The notes: a model not told the origin generated them from the letters alone. Shown: positions 11,542 to 24,738, numbered from the stretch's first letter. The stretch: 64,000 nucleotides of DNA from Epichloe hybrida (GCA_019022495.1 JAFEKR010000018.1:992001-1056000); one strand, 5' to 3'. Made by a program: numbers and translations.

Positions 11542-13372
11542 TCACCCACGGCAGGTTTCCTCCGGGCGCTTCTTCCACAACGGGGCTCCTCCGATAAAGG
11601 TCGCGCACGAAACCGACGTCGTGGCAGAGATGATTGCCAGGCTCCAGCCCACGGTCGGCCAGCCCGCCGACTCACGGACGAAGCCGCCCAGCAGGGGACC
11701 AGTCAAGGTCCCAAGGGAAAAGGCCATGTTGTACAGCGCGTACGCGAGCGCGATGGGCTTGGCCCCCCGGCCGCGGAACCTCTCCTCCACCGCGTAGGTG
11801 ATCTCGGCCGTGACGGGGCCGAAGGTGAACGAGACGCCGACCCCGACGCCCGCCAGCAGCCCGCACAGCAGGGCCTTGTGGGAAAAGGTGTCGTCGGTCA
11901 CGAACCGCAGGCAGACCAGGAAGGGCGTGTACAGCGCGAATCCAAAGGCGGACAGCCACCGCGGTCCATGCCGGTCGCAGAGGTGTCCCACGAGTGGCCC
12001 GAGGCACGTGGGGACGACGAGAGGCAGGAAGATGAGCCCGGCCCCGATCGAGTTCCACCCGAACAGACCCTCGACGAAGATGGGCAGGGTGCCGTCAAAG
12101 GCCGACAGCACGATGGCCTCGGTCACGGTTCCCGCGAGCGCGGCGAGGAGCCGCGGGCTTCTGAGCAGCCCCAGGATCTCCCCGGGTGACAAGGGCCGCG
12201 GCTTCTTGCTCATGAGGCTTTCGTCGTCGTAGGACGGGAGCCGACGATGAGAGGACTTGTCGGCCACGCCGGCTCGTGGAGGGGCCGTGTGTGGTGGCAC
12301 CCGCGCGGCAGCAGCAGCAGAACCAGCAGCAGCAGTAGCAGCAGCAGTAGTATTAGTAGTAGTAGTAGTAGTAGTCGTAATAGCAGTATCGGTGCTGTCG
12401 CTGTCGCTGGCGTGCGGCATTCGCGACGCCGTCGTATCCGTGCGGTTGAGCCACTTTGCCGCATCCTTCTTCTCGATGACCAGCACCCGGAGGACCATGT
12501 CCACGACGATTATGGCGAAACACATGACCCAGACCTCGTAGTATCCTGCCTTGCCGTAGACTATGCCCCCCAGCAAGGGAGATGTCAGCGTGCCCAGGCT
12601 GAGAGCTATTCCGACCCAGCCCATGGCCTGACCGACTCGCTCGCTCGAGACCGTATCGACGACCAGAGCCAGGCCGACGGACCAAGTCAGAGCGCTGGTC
12701 ATGCCTTGGAATATTCGACCGAGTATCAGCATGGCCACGTTCTTCATGAAACATAGGAGAAAGGTGGCCGAGACCAGTAGGACGAGTCCAGCCAGCATGG
12801 GTGCGCGTCGATTGTTGGTCTTGTCGGCGAGGATGCCCCATATTGCTTTTTGAAACAGGAAACATTAGTTTATTAGTTCAACAATGAAATGCCATCAAGG
12901 CAGCATCAGGTATCGGTGGCCAAAGGTGCTTTTGGGGGAGGGGGGGGGCTCAACTTACGAGCAGATATCAGGATGGCTGCACCAAATGCCGCCAAGGAGA
13001 CGGATGTCCACAATTGCACTGGATACCTGTTGTTCAGTATCAAAGGTCAAGGTCGTAACTTGGGGGAGCATCAAGAGCAGAAGGGGGAGGGGAGTGTTAC
13101 CTTTATCCTCAGAAACGCCGGCCTGGTCGATCAAGGCAAATGGCAACAAGGGAACAATGACAGCGTAAGGGAAGATGTCCTAAGGTTGATGACGTAGAAT
13201 CAGCGCACGCGGTCCTGGTAGAAGAAAAGAAATCCGACGTCACTTTATTTCTTACGGTGAAAACAGCGGTCGACACCATCAACATGATGAGCTTTGTGGA
13301 TGAACGAAATTCCAAGAGCACGGGACGCTTCTCCTTTCTCGCAATCGTTGCCCAGATATCCTTGACAGCCAT
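11542..13372 (-). CDS. Major facilitator superfamily transporter (DHA1/vesicular amine type)
   Basis: Four exons: 13372-13256, 13179-13101, 13018-12959 and 12845-11542. They join in phase to 519 residues. About 12 hydrophobic segments are visible, split into two halves by a long hydrophilic loop (about residues 220-300). Motif A between helices 2 and 3 reads IWGILADKTNNRR, the GxLaDrxxrr pattern of the superfamily, and TSPLLGG-type glycine-rich helices recur in each half. The vesicular amine-like layout suggests proton antiport of small organic compounds across the plasma or vacuolar membrane, but the substrate cannot be read from sequence. The central loop carries poly-Thr and poly-Ala runs encoded by trinucleotide repeats. 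Upstream of the chosen ATG the frame hits a stop without another ATG. No biosynthetic gene lies next to it. Confidence 0.87.
12302..12375. repeat. AGC/AGT trinucleotide repeat inside the MFS gene
   Basis: Consecutive AGC units pass into AGT units (plus strand). On the coding strand they give the Thr and Ala runs of the central cytosolic loop of the transporter. The reading frame stays open, so the repeat is tolerated there. Confidence 0.9.
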
Positions 13373-16300
13373 GATGGGCTTTCCCACGCGCGAACGAGGC
13401 TTCTTGAGACCTTTTTTAATCCGAGTTTGTTGCCAAAGGGGAGAACGAGAAGGAGGTCAGGAGAGCCTTTTTCATTCTCGGAAAGCTGCTGGGAAGCTTC
13501 GGTTGATATCGAGTACATCAATAGAATTTCCATCCGGAAAATCACGGTGATGCAACGGAGTGTGCCAGGGCGAGTAGGTGTATCGGTGAGTGAGTAGTCA
13601 AAGTACAGAGGAAGGTTTATAGATCAACGATGAATTTGTTGCAACTAGATATGACTGAGAACAGAAGAGAACAAGAATTAAAAAAAAAAAACCTACGGAA
13701 TCCAAAAAAAACCCGCGGACCCCGGAGCCATGTTGGCTACAGTGTGTAGAATGCTGCGTGGCCGAACCTTCAAAACGCCACAGACAAACACGGACTTATT
13801 CTCCCGATCGGAAATCTACAAAACTAGTCCGCCCCTGGTTGTGGATCTGCAAACACGTAATGGATTCATGTGGAGAACGATGGGTTTTCCCGCACAGGCT
13901 GTTGAATCAATCATCAATGCCGTGTTTCCGGGGCGTGACTGACAAGGTCAAACAACAAAAGGCCTGTGCGGAGAGAAAAGGGAGAGAAAAGAGGGAATCG
14001 AATGTGACTCGAGAACATATGCTGGCCTTCTTCAGCTAGCAAGGCGTCGGGTGTCTCAGGATTGAGCAAGGAGAGGTTCAAGCATCTCCGAGTGGGCTGC
14101 TCTCGGAAATCCGGCACCCTTTTAAGTTTTTGTCCCAGTCTTTTCCCACAGGCTGCGACTTGTCTGCCTCCCAGATTCCCAGATGCCGCCAAACTAGGTT
14201 GACAACTTCTTCAACTAGTCGGCCACCCCGCGTACCCGACATCTACACATGTCCGGAATGCCGAGCCGGCACGGCACTTGGGGCCTCCGCCTCGGAGAGG
14301 TTCGGTCATGTGATGTGGAGATGAGACTTGGAACAAGCGACTTGCTTGCCTTCCATATCGATTTTTAAATTTTTTTGGGGTCATTGGTTGTGGCCAATGC
14401 ATCTAATTTTCAAGGAACAAAAAGAATTACTAGCAACACCCAGCTAGTATAACAATTAATAACCAAACTTAATAATCACCGCAGTAACAGGTAAAACCTG
14501 AACAAAGGAACAAGCTTTAAGCCACAAACTTAGGGGGCTGAAAGCTTCCATATAATCATATTTCGTTTCTCATTCGTCAACCTTTCCAAGATGTGCTCAA
14601 CAGCCAAAGTCAGCCAGTGGCATTTCATGAAAAGCGCCAAGTCACAGGGTTCCTCGATCGATTCTAACAAACATGGCGCTTCGCAACGATAAGTCGACGT
14701 TATGTTCCGACAAGACATGTGTAAAAACAAGACTTGGCGCATGGTTTGGGATGCTTGCTGTACGACACCCTTCCTGTACCGAGGGTTCACGAGGCGTGAT
14801 GAAGACTAGGATCGCATGCGTTGCGGGCACGAATCATCTTCGACCTTTTGGCGTTGGTGTTTAAACGATAAGCATGACCAATACCTCTTACCTCATGTTC
14901 CACTGACGGAATCGCGCATTTCAAGGCTGGCTGCTGGCTCTTGGTTTCAACATGTCCGGATTCTTGGACGGATTTTCCCGAGGGAACCTGATCTGCAGGT
15001 TCCTATATGTTCCATGACTAACTCCATGGTTCCAAGGCTGCACGGATAAACAACTTGACTCGAGAATGCATGTTGACTTGTCGCCAAGCGATCGCTAACC
15101 GATTAGCCGGAAGTTTGAAAGCACAAATGTCAAGCATATCCATTCATATTCACATGCTAGAGTTGGCGCCAGAGGCGTTGGATATCTGGCAGAGAGAGAA
15201 TATCTGCAGGTCAATTATTTCGCCCAGCCCGACGCGAAGTGGAAGTCTCTGTTCTGCTGCCGCACTTGGCAACTTGGGCAGTCGCTGCAAACCACCCCCC
15301 AGATGAAATAACGAGGGAAATCCAAGAGAGGAGACCCCAAATATGGAAAAGTGCGGGATTGCAATGGACGTTTTGGTCCAAATCTGAGTAACCATGAGAT
15401 GCCAATCCTGCCATTTGTGGAGAATCAAGAGCCCAGCCGCCCAGCCCAGCCGTGATACCACTCGAGCGTTTGCCAAGACCACAACTGCAGCACTTTATTA
15501 TGCAAGATACATGAACAGCAAGGTGTGGAATCCGGACTCTGATCAGTAAGTGAGCTGCACGGAGTAGGAAAACACCCACCTCGTAGGCAAACTTGCACCC
15601 TGCTGGCTCGTGTAGATACGAGTGAGCAGAGAGAGTAGCGTCAAGCATGGCCTGGTCTGGTTTGCGATATCAGTCGCTGGCTGGTACGATGACACAAGCC
15701 TGGCTCTTCAGTCTTCCGACTCACGAGTCGAATCTTGTGTTCAGATTCGAACTCGAGTCCCAATCAGACGACAAACGCTGCCATGCCCATCCATTCGCTT
15801 TCATGTTTTAATGTTTGTCCTTGTCACACTAGCACAGCCCAGTCCAGTGAGTGACTCCAGCCCAACTCGATACCCCGGCCCAGCCTTGATGCCTGTTTGC
15901 ACTCCTCCTGGGTTCTTTGTGCTTCGCCGCCGCAAAGTCGCTCGACACGGAGGACGCCTTACAGGACCGGTCTGCACCTGGTCAGCCTCCAAAGCTAGAG
16001 AGGAGGGTGCGGTGACGCTGCAGGACAAGTCATTTCGCTCCATTACTCTGTAGTCGATAGCGTCCACAGGAAATGGAGATGGAGATGGAGATGGAGATGG
16101 AACCGAAAATGGAGATGGAGTTGGAGATGGAACCGCGAACGGAGATGGAGCTGAAAATGGAGCTGGAGCTGGAGAGGGAGCTGGAGAGGGAGCTGGAGAG
16201 AGAGCTGAAGAGGGGAAGCTGGAAATGGATCTCGTGGAAAGCGACCTGGCCGTAATAACAGGCACATGCACATGCAGCGCTACTACGGAGTACTGCCGGG

Positions 16301-16748
16301 AGTACGGATTAGTCCGTAGTGTACTAGTGTGAGAACATTGACGCAGGCTGGACCCTGGTCTGGTGCATGTCTGGGCCTGCACGCTGCCCGTCCGACGCCA
16401 GACTGTTAGTCGGCTCACTCCCGTGCCACTGTGCTGCTACCGCGACCTCGCTCGACCGCCTCACAATCCATGCCCACCAGACCCTCCTCACCGTGTTCGT
16501 CTTTGTCTTCATTCATCATCCTCCCATCGCCGCCATCCCCCAAACAAACTACGCTCCCGCACTTGCATCAACTTCCACCTCCACCCGTGCCTCGCGATTC
16601 TGGCCATTTGCGCCCACGACTTTGCCCACGACTTTGCCCTCGATTTTTGCGGCTTCCAACCCTTGGTCACGAACTGCCACTGCTGCCTGACCACCGCTGA
16701 CCACCGCTGACCGCCGCTGACACCGCTGACCACCACACCACCATTAAC
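13373..16748. other. 3.4 kb intergenic region upstream of cdc42
   Basis: No recognisable gene on either strand. It holds a poly-A stretch near 13,680, an A+T-richer patch at about 14,360-14,560, and the GGAGAT minisatellite (separate entry). The last few hundred bases before 16,749 are C/A-rich (repeated TGACCACCGC-like units near 16,688-16,735), typical of a fungal promoter and leader for cdc42. The MFS promoter should lie at its left end. Confidence 0.55.
16071..16215. repeat. GGAGAT/GGAGCT hexamer array
   Basis: About 24 degenerate hexamers, GGAGAT on the left grading into GGAGCT and GAGAGG on the right. Both strands stay open across it, giving false Met-Glu or Pro-Ser-rich peptides. Confidence 0.85.
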
Positions 16749-17828
<1,080 letters not shown>

Positions 17829-18211
17829 AGCGAAAATCGCAAGCCAAGACAGAAAAAGGAGAGAGAAGAAAGAACAAAAACCATGGGAACAACCAAGAAC
17901 GAAGAGAACGAAGAGAAGCGCACTTGAACCCACTACTACTATTACAATGGACGAGACGAGTTCCGTTGCATATACTGTTGACGCATGACTAGAAGAAGAC
18001 GGGATCTTGTCGATGGAATGATCTTTGAAGTACCAGGGAATTGGGAAATGCACGGTAACGGTGATGACAGAGGAGGCATGGAAGACGAGGCATTTGGACC
18101 AGGGAACATGAGCTCGAAGGAAATCCGTCCGTCCCGAACAAGTTGGAGAAGAAGACGGTAGAGAATACCACATTCGGTTTGGTACTTTGTTTTTGTTTTT
18201 CGGGGGTTCCA

Positions 18212-18238
18212 TTTTTTTTTTTTTTTTTTTTTTTTTTT
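18212..18238. repeat. Poly-T tract
   Basis: An uninterrupted run of 27 T residues, about 380 bases past the cdc42 stop codon. It may be a microsatellite or the genomic trace of a retroposed A-tail on the other strand. Confidence 0.9.
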
Positions 18239-19461
18239 GGTTAGAGGTGCAAAGAGCCATCATATTGGCTCAAGGACTGCTCACGGCCCGCATTGGTGAC
18301 AGATATGTTCTTTCTCTATATCGAATGGGCATGGCCAGATGGCTGGACAACGCGAGGCTTCCAGCCATCCGGGACGACGTTGCGCAACAAGGACCAGATC
18401 TGCGTGCCGTCCGTTATGAAACCCTTTTGCATTTTATCTCGTGGTTCCCGCCTTTTTTTTTTTGGTTTAGCGGTACTGGGCAGTATCTTCTTATGCTTTG
18501 TTCTTCTCGTTATCATCATTTCTGTCATCCCTTCTCATGAATCATGCGTTTCCACGGACTATTCTTTCCATGTATTGCATGCATGCATGCAAGATGGGAT
18601 GCGTTGATAGGACAGTTTGGCGATTGGAGTGCAATTATATCAATGGCTCATTTTTCTTTTTGGGTATGACCTTGTGGTGCCAATCAATGATGCTTTGATA
18701 TAGTCGTGCCTTGTCATGCTAACATGTTTGAAGGGTGACGACGCTTGATTCGTAGGCCTGGCTGCGTTGCCGAACTGTAGCAGCCGCTTTGGGCTTGTAA
18801 CTGGGGGCAAGGCGAGGACGAATGACGAACTGCAGTGCTGGCATGGGATCGGAATCCATCTTGTCTCTTGTCTGGTGGGCGTTCAGGCGGATAAACAGAG
18901 CTCGTTGTGCCTAAACTCAGGCTCAGGATGAACGGAAACAAACCATGGTGCCTCGAGAGATGGCTCAACGGAACAAGGCCCGTGTAATCCGTAAAATGAG
19001 GGACAAAAACAAAGCACGCCAGGGCTTGGGGGATCAAACGAAACAATTCTATTACTGCTCCGTGTAGTCGTGGCACATGGCGACATGGCCAGAGTGCTCT
19101 CGACGTGCTCTTTGTGGAGGTCACCGGAACGCAAACGCAAACACAAACGCCAAACACCAGTTCGATTGATCAAAGCCAGCGACGATGTGGTCTGGTTTGG
19201 TCAGTCTGTTCGTTGATGTCGGCCGCCTGGACCCTACATATGTATGCAACCTCGCGGGCCCATTCTGGCTTTTGTTTCCCCTTTATTATGTAATACCCCT
19301 TTGTCAACCCGTTGTCAATCCCATCTTGCTTTCGTTTAGTATTATGTAATACAACCAACGACGGCCCCGTCGTCTTACCGTGGTGCCTAGGTAATACCTG
19401 TTGGCAGGTTCATACATAGAGAGTCCAGGCCCCTGATTCAGGCACACGGGCCAGGGACCTC

Positions 19462-19517
19462 AAGTACCGAGTACCAAGTACCAAGTACCGCGTACCGCGT
19501 ACCGAGTACCGAGTATC
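19462..19517. repeat. 7-bp GTACC array
   Basis: Eight heptamers of the form RMGTACC (AAGTACC, GAGTACC, GCGTACC) in tandem, the last degenerate. It lies just upstream of the pyrimidine-rich leader of the RNA-binding protein gene. Confidence 0.9.
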
Positions 19518-20980
19518 TACTTCCTCGAGCTAATCTGTGTGAAAGCGGCAGGGAGGTACTTACGGAAGTCTCCCCGTTCAGCCGTCGTCCATCGTCCTCA
19601 TTGTTCCGCTTTCTCCTGTTCTCTACGAATGCGCATTCGTCCTGGATTCTATTCATCATTATTTTCATGCCGAGACTCTTTCCCTATTCTATTCTAGTTC
19701 CCCTGTATTCCTTTGTCTGTTCATTCTCTCGACATATCTCAATTCGACAAGTGTGCTGTTGCGCCTTGCCCCCCTCCCCCCCTCCCCTTGGAGGACCCCA
19801 GCCTTGTTCACGACGCCTCTTTCTCCTGGTTGCAGCCATTCCCTCGGGGTACAACGGGACGCCCTGTAACCCGTACTGAGTACAACCCTTTTTCCCTTCC
19901 CCCCGGCTTGCTCCACCAACTTTCCATCCATCACTCTCGCTTCCTGAGTGCTGAGTTGTTGGTGGTGCTGCCATTCTTCACGGAGCCTGCCTGCCCCCTT
20001 CCTTGAGCCCATCCTGAGCCTCAGGCCGGCCAAGCCACTAAGACCTCCACTTCGTCTTCCGTCTGGCCGCCTTCCTTCATCCTCCACGACCTACGCACCT
20101 CTGGTCATTTTTTGTGCACCTTTCTCGTCCTCGAACCTTCATAGTTGGTCTGCCTGTGGGCTATACTGCTCCAGATGCCGCTCTTCTTGCAATCCTTCTT
20201 TTGAGACACCGTATTCTTCATCTTATCGACACTCGTTTCTCCTAATTCGAAAATTTTAATCTACTTCTTGGTTCGCTGTCCTTCACTACTCTCGACCTCC
20301 CCAAGTCACCTCTTCTCGACTCCGAACAAACACTTCCGTAGTAGTCTCCGTTCCGTTGCCCATCACGAGCCCAATTCCTCTAGCTTCGCTTCAAACCACG
20401 GCCGTTCTTTTTTTTTTTTTTTGGACAATCTGCGTACTTTCGAACCACTATACAATTCAACATTGCTGTTTCGGACGGGTTGAGCCGCGGCACACGGGTT
20501 CCTTGCCATACTCGACACTCTTTACTGATTCAATCCACTCGACGAGTCTTTACATCGACAGAGCTTTGCGTCGACACTATTCAACTGTCCACCTTTGGTA
20601 GCATATCAAACTGAGCCAATAGACTCGGCCTACCTTTCACGGTTCTATATTCTCTGTATCGAACAGGACAGGGCTATTTTGCACAGGTTACGCCTCTCCT
20701 GCAGACCATTGGTCTCACCACCACTCGTCTGCACTTCAGCTGAATACATCTTGCTGTTCTTTTCTCAGGACCGACTTTTCTGTTATTCCATCTGCTATTT
20801 CAGCGACAGCGGATCCATTAGGAACCTCTGGTTTTGCCATCTTCCGGCCTGCAGTCAGTGCTTGACGCTCCGAGTCCTCACGGTTCTTCCCGTGCCTCTC
20901 CAAGGGCACGTACGTATTTCAAAACGGCTGTTCCATCGCACCTCGGGCGGGACTCGCTTGTCCCCCCTCATCTTCTCGGC

Positions 20981-23365
20981 ATGCAGGATCTGAATGGTGC
21001 TGTTGGCCAAAGTGCCAATGGCAATTCCCACGGTCGCTTCCAGGGCCACGCGTCTAAGCCATCCAACAGCGACACTGGCTTCTCCCATGGAGCCTTCACA
21101 TCAAACTTTTCGGGGTTTGCCGATCGTCACCCTCGCCGAGGCAATATTCCTTCGCTGAATACACAGTCCATGCGCCCAAATCAGCACACGTCTCCCAACG
21201 CAAATGACATGGCTACCCCTGGAACCGCATTCGACATGCAATTCACCCCTCTTCTGCCTTCACAGCTTCTCCTCGGTAGCCCCTTTCAACCAGGCAGTCC
21301 TGCCGCCTTTGGGAGTCCTCAGTTCCAAAACCTGTCGAGTTTCCAACAGCATCAGCAGCAGCAGCAGCAGCAGCAGCAGCATCATGGCGGCGCAATGTCT
21401 AGCCCTGTTCAGCAAAATATCTCGCCTCAATATCAAACAATGGTGTCGCCTTCTGCATATGGAGCCCCTCAATTCTACCCGCCACAATCGCCAACTGGTG
21501 GCTTCAGCTTGCAGGCAGGCATGCAGCCTGCCTCTCCCGTCTTGGGCTCCAGTGCTGTGAATGGTACGAGCCGAACGGTATATCTGGGAAATATTCCTCA
21601 GGACACCACCGCTGACGAAATCCTCGGGCACGTTCGAAGTGGTCAAATTGAATCTGTTCGCCTCCTCCCTGACAAGAACTGCGCGTTTATTTCCTTCCTC
21701 GATGCCAGTTCTGCCACTCACTTTCACTCGGATGCAATCTTGAAGAAGCTCTGCATCAAGGGCCAAGACATCAAGGTCGGATGGGGCAAGCCATCTCAAG
21801 TTCCCACGTCCGTGGCTCTGGCTGTTCAGCAGTCTGGCGCATCGCGAAACGTGTATCTGGGCAATTTACCGGAAGAGATTTCCGATGAAGAGTTGCGTGA
21901 AGACTTGGGCAAGTTTGGTGCCATCGATACCGTCAAGATTGTTCGAGAAAAGAGCATTGCGTTTGTTCACTATCTCTCGATTGCGAACGCCATCAAGGCT
22001 GTTTCTCAGCTCCCCCAGGAAGCCAAATGGCAGGCTCCGCGCCGGGTATACTACGGCAAGGACAGGTGTGCCTACGTCTCCAAGACTCAGCAGCAGAATG
22101 CAGCTCAGTATCTCGGCATCGCACCCGGATACGCTCATATGCTGACCGGAGCCGATCGCGATCTTATTTCAAATGCTCTCGCACAGCAGTCTGTGGCAGC
22201 TGCCGCCGTTGCCACAACCGCTGGTGGAATTAACAATCTCGGAAACAGAACCATTTACCTGGGCAACATCCATCCTGAGACAACCATCGAGGAGATTTGC
22301 AATGTCGTTCGCGGCGGTCTGCTCCACCACATTCGATATATCCCCGACAAACACATTTGCTTTGTCACGTTTATCGACCCCACGGCGGCTGCCTCGTTCT
22401 ACGCCCTCAGCAACATACAAGGCCTCATGATCCACAATCGCAGACTCAAGATCGGATGGGGCAAACACTCTGGCGCCTTGCCTCCAGCGATCGCACTCGC
22501 CGTCAGTGGAGGTGCCTCGCGCAACGTTTACGTGGGTAATTTGGACGAAACCTGGACCGAAGAGCGCCTTCGTCAAGACTTTTCCGAATACGGCGAAATT
22601 GAGTTGGTCAACACCCTCCGTGAAAAGAGTTGTGCATTTGTCAATTTCACCAACATCGCCAATGCCATCAAGGCTATCGAGGCCATTCGCGGCAGAGAAG
22701 ATTACAAGAAGTTCAAGGTGAATTTTGGTAAAGATCGATGCGGCAATGCCCCTCGACAAATGCAACAGCAGCAGCAGCAGGGTCAGTCTCCTCGCGGAGA
22801 TGGAGTGTCTTCGCCTCCTCCCAACGGTTCCCAGAACAGTGGCTCTCCCCAGGACGGCTCGACTCCTCAGCAGTCGGCCGCTCTATTCAACGCACAGAGC
22901 AACCCCCTTACCATGTACTTGAGCCAGTTGTCACAGCAGGCTCAGCAGCACCAGCACTTGGCCATGCAACAAAATGCTCTGTTTAGCACGGCTCAGTCTT
23001 CTTCCAACGAATCGGGGTTGGATGTTCCTCAGCAAGGATCTTATGGTGGGCACGGTCAGTCAGCGAGCATCTCCAATGGCTACGGCTCCAATGCTGCAAC
23101 GTCTGGGGCCACGACAATCGGTGGTCTGCTGGCTCCCGGAAATGGTCGAGGCTCTCATAGCCGAGCCCTCAGTCTCCCCGTTTTCGGCCCTGGTTTTGAG
23201 AACGGTGGCCACAGCCCTCATAGCCTTGCTGGCAGTAACGGCAGTGATGGTGAAAGGCGTGGTCACCAGTACCAGTCTAGTTTCGGTGGGTTGGGGGGAG
23301 CGGGCTTCGGCCTGGCCATTCAGGGTGGTCTGAACGGATGGGTTGAGGAGGAAGTGGCCAACTAA
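20981..23365 (+). CDS. nrd1: RNA-binding protein with four RRMs (Nrd1/Mrn1 type)
   Basis: One uninterrupted frame of 794 residues from the ATG at 20981. The frame is open for a further 49 codons upstream but contains no ATG there, so an upstream exon is possible. Four RRM domains start near residues 198, 289, 423 and 514. Each has a clear RNP2 (VYLGNIPQ, VYLGNLPE, IYLGNIHP, VYVGNLDE) and a degenerate RNP1 such as CAFISF and CAFVNF. The paired layout (1-2, then a spacer, 3-4) and the VGWGK/IGWGK ends of RRMs 1 and 3 are those of S. pombe Nrd1 and S. cerevisiae Mrn1, which bind mRNAs controlling differentiation, mating and stress granules. The N-terminus is Ser/Pro/Gln-rich with a polyglutamine run (about residues 124-135), and the C-terminus is Gln/Gly/Ser-rich, typical of phase-separating proteins. 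Confidence 0.92.
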   Translation: MQDLNGAVGQSANGNSHGRFQGHASKPSNSDTGFSHGAFTSNFSGFADRHPRRGNIPSLNTQSMRPNQHTSPNANDMATPGTAFDMQFTPLLPSQLLLGSPFQPGSPAAFGSPQFQNLSSFQQHQQQQQQQQQHHGGAMSSPVQQNISPQYQTMVSPSAYGAPQFYPPQSPTGGFSLQAGMQPASPVLGSSAVNGTSRTVYLGNIPQDTTADEILGHVRSGQIESVRLLPDKNCAFISFLDASSATHFHSDAILKKLCIKGQDIKVGWGKPSQVPTSVALAVQQSGASRNVYLGNLPEEISDEELREDLGKFGAIDTVKIVREKSIAFVHYLSIANAIKAVSQLPQEAKWQAPRRVYYGKDRCAYVSKTQQQNAAQYLGIAPGYAHMLTGADRDLISNALAQQSVAAAAVATTAGGINNLGNRTIYLGNIHPETTIEEICNVVRGGLLHHIRYIPDKHICFVTFIDPTAAASFYALSNIQGLMIHNRRLKIGWGKHSGALPPAIALAVSGGASRNVYVGNLDETWTEERLRQDFSEYGEIELVNTLREKSCAFVNFTNIANAIKAIEAIRGREDYKKFKVNFGKDRCGNAPRQMQQQQQQGQSPRGDGVSSPPPNGSQNSGSPQDGSTPQQSAALFNAQSNPLTMYLSQLSQQAQQHQHLAMQQNALFSTAQSSSNESGLDVPQQGSYGGHGQSASISNGYGSNAATSGATTIGGLLAPGNGRGSHSRALSLPVFGPGFENGGHSPHSLAGSNGSDGERRGHQYQSSFGGLGGAGFGLAIQGGLNGWVEEEVAN

Positions 23366-24738
23366 TTTACTGGGTGGGAAATTGACGAAAGATGCGACGT
23401 CTCTGTTCCTGCCAAGCCAAGAGCACTCTGAAGAGATGGGAATTTTTTTATATTTTTTCTTATATTTTCGCTTCCTTGTTTTGAATCGCTCGGTCGGGGG
23501 GCTCATTCTCTTCATTTTCACGCTCCCCGTGGCTGAGCTATTCCTGCACACTACTTTATTGTCAAAACGCTTGCTCGTTCTCATTCCTTATTTTCTTATT
23601 CTTTCGTCGCACAATCATCTCCTTCAGTGTATGGTTTTTTGAATCTTTTTTTTTTCTGGATTTGGGCCCTGTTCTCGTCAAGCTGCGTGAGAGGGCTCTG
23701 CGGCCCACGGAAAAGGTGGAAGTATAAGGCGTAGAGTAAAGCAGGCAAGCAACTGACGCAGAGAGAAAGCCTGGGTTGAGGGGGGCCTTTGACGCGTCTT
23801 TTAGAAATGAAGATGGACAGTCAGTAATAATATTCCATGGCTGTGGATGTCGTAGGACCCTGGGGTCCGAGGCCCCGGGTCCGAGGGAACAAAGATGGCA
23901 CGAGTGGAGGAAATGAGCATGGCGGCGATAGTGCTAAATCGAAAAATACGATGGCTTTGACTTTATCTTCTTGGGGAGGGATTTTTATTCCTTTTTTCTT
24001 CATTTTGCAAAATCATCTTCCTTTTGACAAGTCATTTGTCGAATGGCAGCCCTCCAAATCATTAAGTCGGGATCAAGATGGAAAAAAAAAGCTTGGCCCG
24101 TTGTTCGGGTTGATCTTGGCGTCGTCACATGCATGCTCTGTTAGCGGCAACGGCGTGGCTTGGCTGGGATCAATGGAGGGCAAAAGTCAAGTCCGCTTCC
24201 TAGCCGACACAGCCGGTGGACCGACTGACTGACTGACCGACTTGGTGACTGATTGATTGATTGATTGATTGAAGATTGTTGGGTGTCGGTCCTCGGACAA
24301 CCAGCCAATGCCAATGTCCGCGCCCACGCGCGCCACCTACTTGCTTACCTACTACTCTGCTGCCCGTGGCTGCCGGCCCAAATTCGAGGCACACATATTA
24401 ACATGTGTTAACCAATGACAACTACGGATCCGTACGTCAATCTCCCAATTCCGGGCCGCCCGACGTCAGCGCGCAACGGCTTCTGATTGGCCCAGCTTGC
24501 CTCCGCAACGTCACTACTCTATTTCGCCTTGCAATTCGCAGATGCAAATCTTGAAGTGGTAATCCCCGTTCGTCATCTTTTATCTTTTGCGGCTGGGCTT
24601 GGCGGACTGGCTGGCCTTGTTGCTCTCTTCTTTTTTCTCTTCTTGTTCATTTCCCCTTTCTCCTTTTTTTCTTTTTTTCTTGTCTTCCTTTCTTCTCTCA
24701 CTCCATCTCTTTTCTTGTGTTTTCAGCACAAAACCAGA
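23366..24738. other. Nrd1 3' region and leader of the hydrolase gene
   Basis: No gene seen. It contains a GC-rich hairpin (separate entry) and tandem CTGA and GATT tetramers at about 24,220-24,272. At 24,615-24,726 a long T/C tract ends in TGTGTTTTCAG, which looks like the 3' end of an intron in the 5' untranslated region of the hydrolase gene. A possible donor is GTAATCC near 24,559. Confidence 0.5.
23855..23882 (+). other. GC-rich hairpin downstream of nrd1
   Basis: The arms GGACCC and GGGG on the left pair with CCCC and GGGTCC on the right. This makes a ten-base-pair, almost purely G-C stem with one bulged T and a seven-base loop. It lies about 490 bases after the Nrd1 stop codon and so possibly in its 3' untranslated region. 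The symmetry is visible in the sequence; a role in RNA stability or processing is only a guess. Confidence 0.6.

Larger units (their letters stand above)
17829..20980. other. cdc42 3' region and long Nrd1 leader
   Basis: No convincing gene. After the cdc42 stop the sequence has a 27-base T run (18,212-18,238) and then A+T-moderate filler. A GTACC heptamer array lies at 19,462-19,517. From about 19,560 to 20,980 the plus strand is strongly pyrimidine-rich with many short frames, consistent with promoter plus a long 5' untranslated leader of the RNA-binding protein gene. Upstream ATGs and introns in the leader are likely, but I cannot place them. Confidence 0.55.

Noticed and set aside
15801..16418. 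205-codon minus-strand frame rich in Pro and Ser
   Set aside because: It is created by the GGAGAT minisatellite, which leaves several frames open on both strands.
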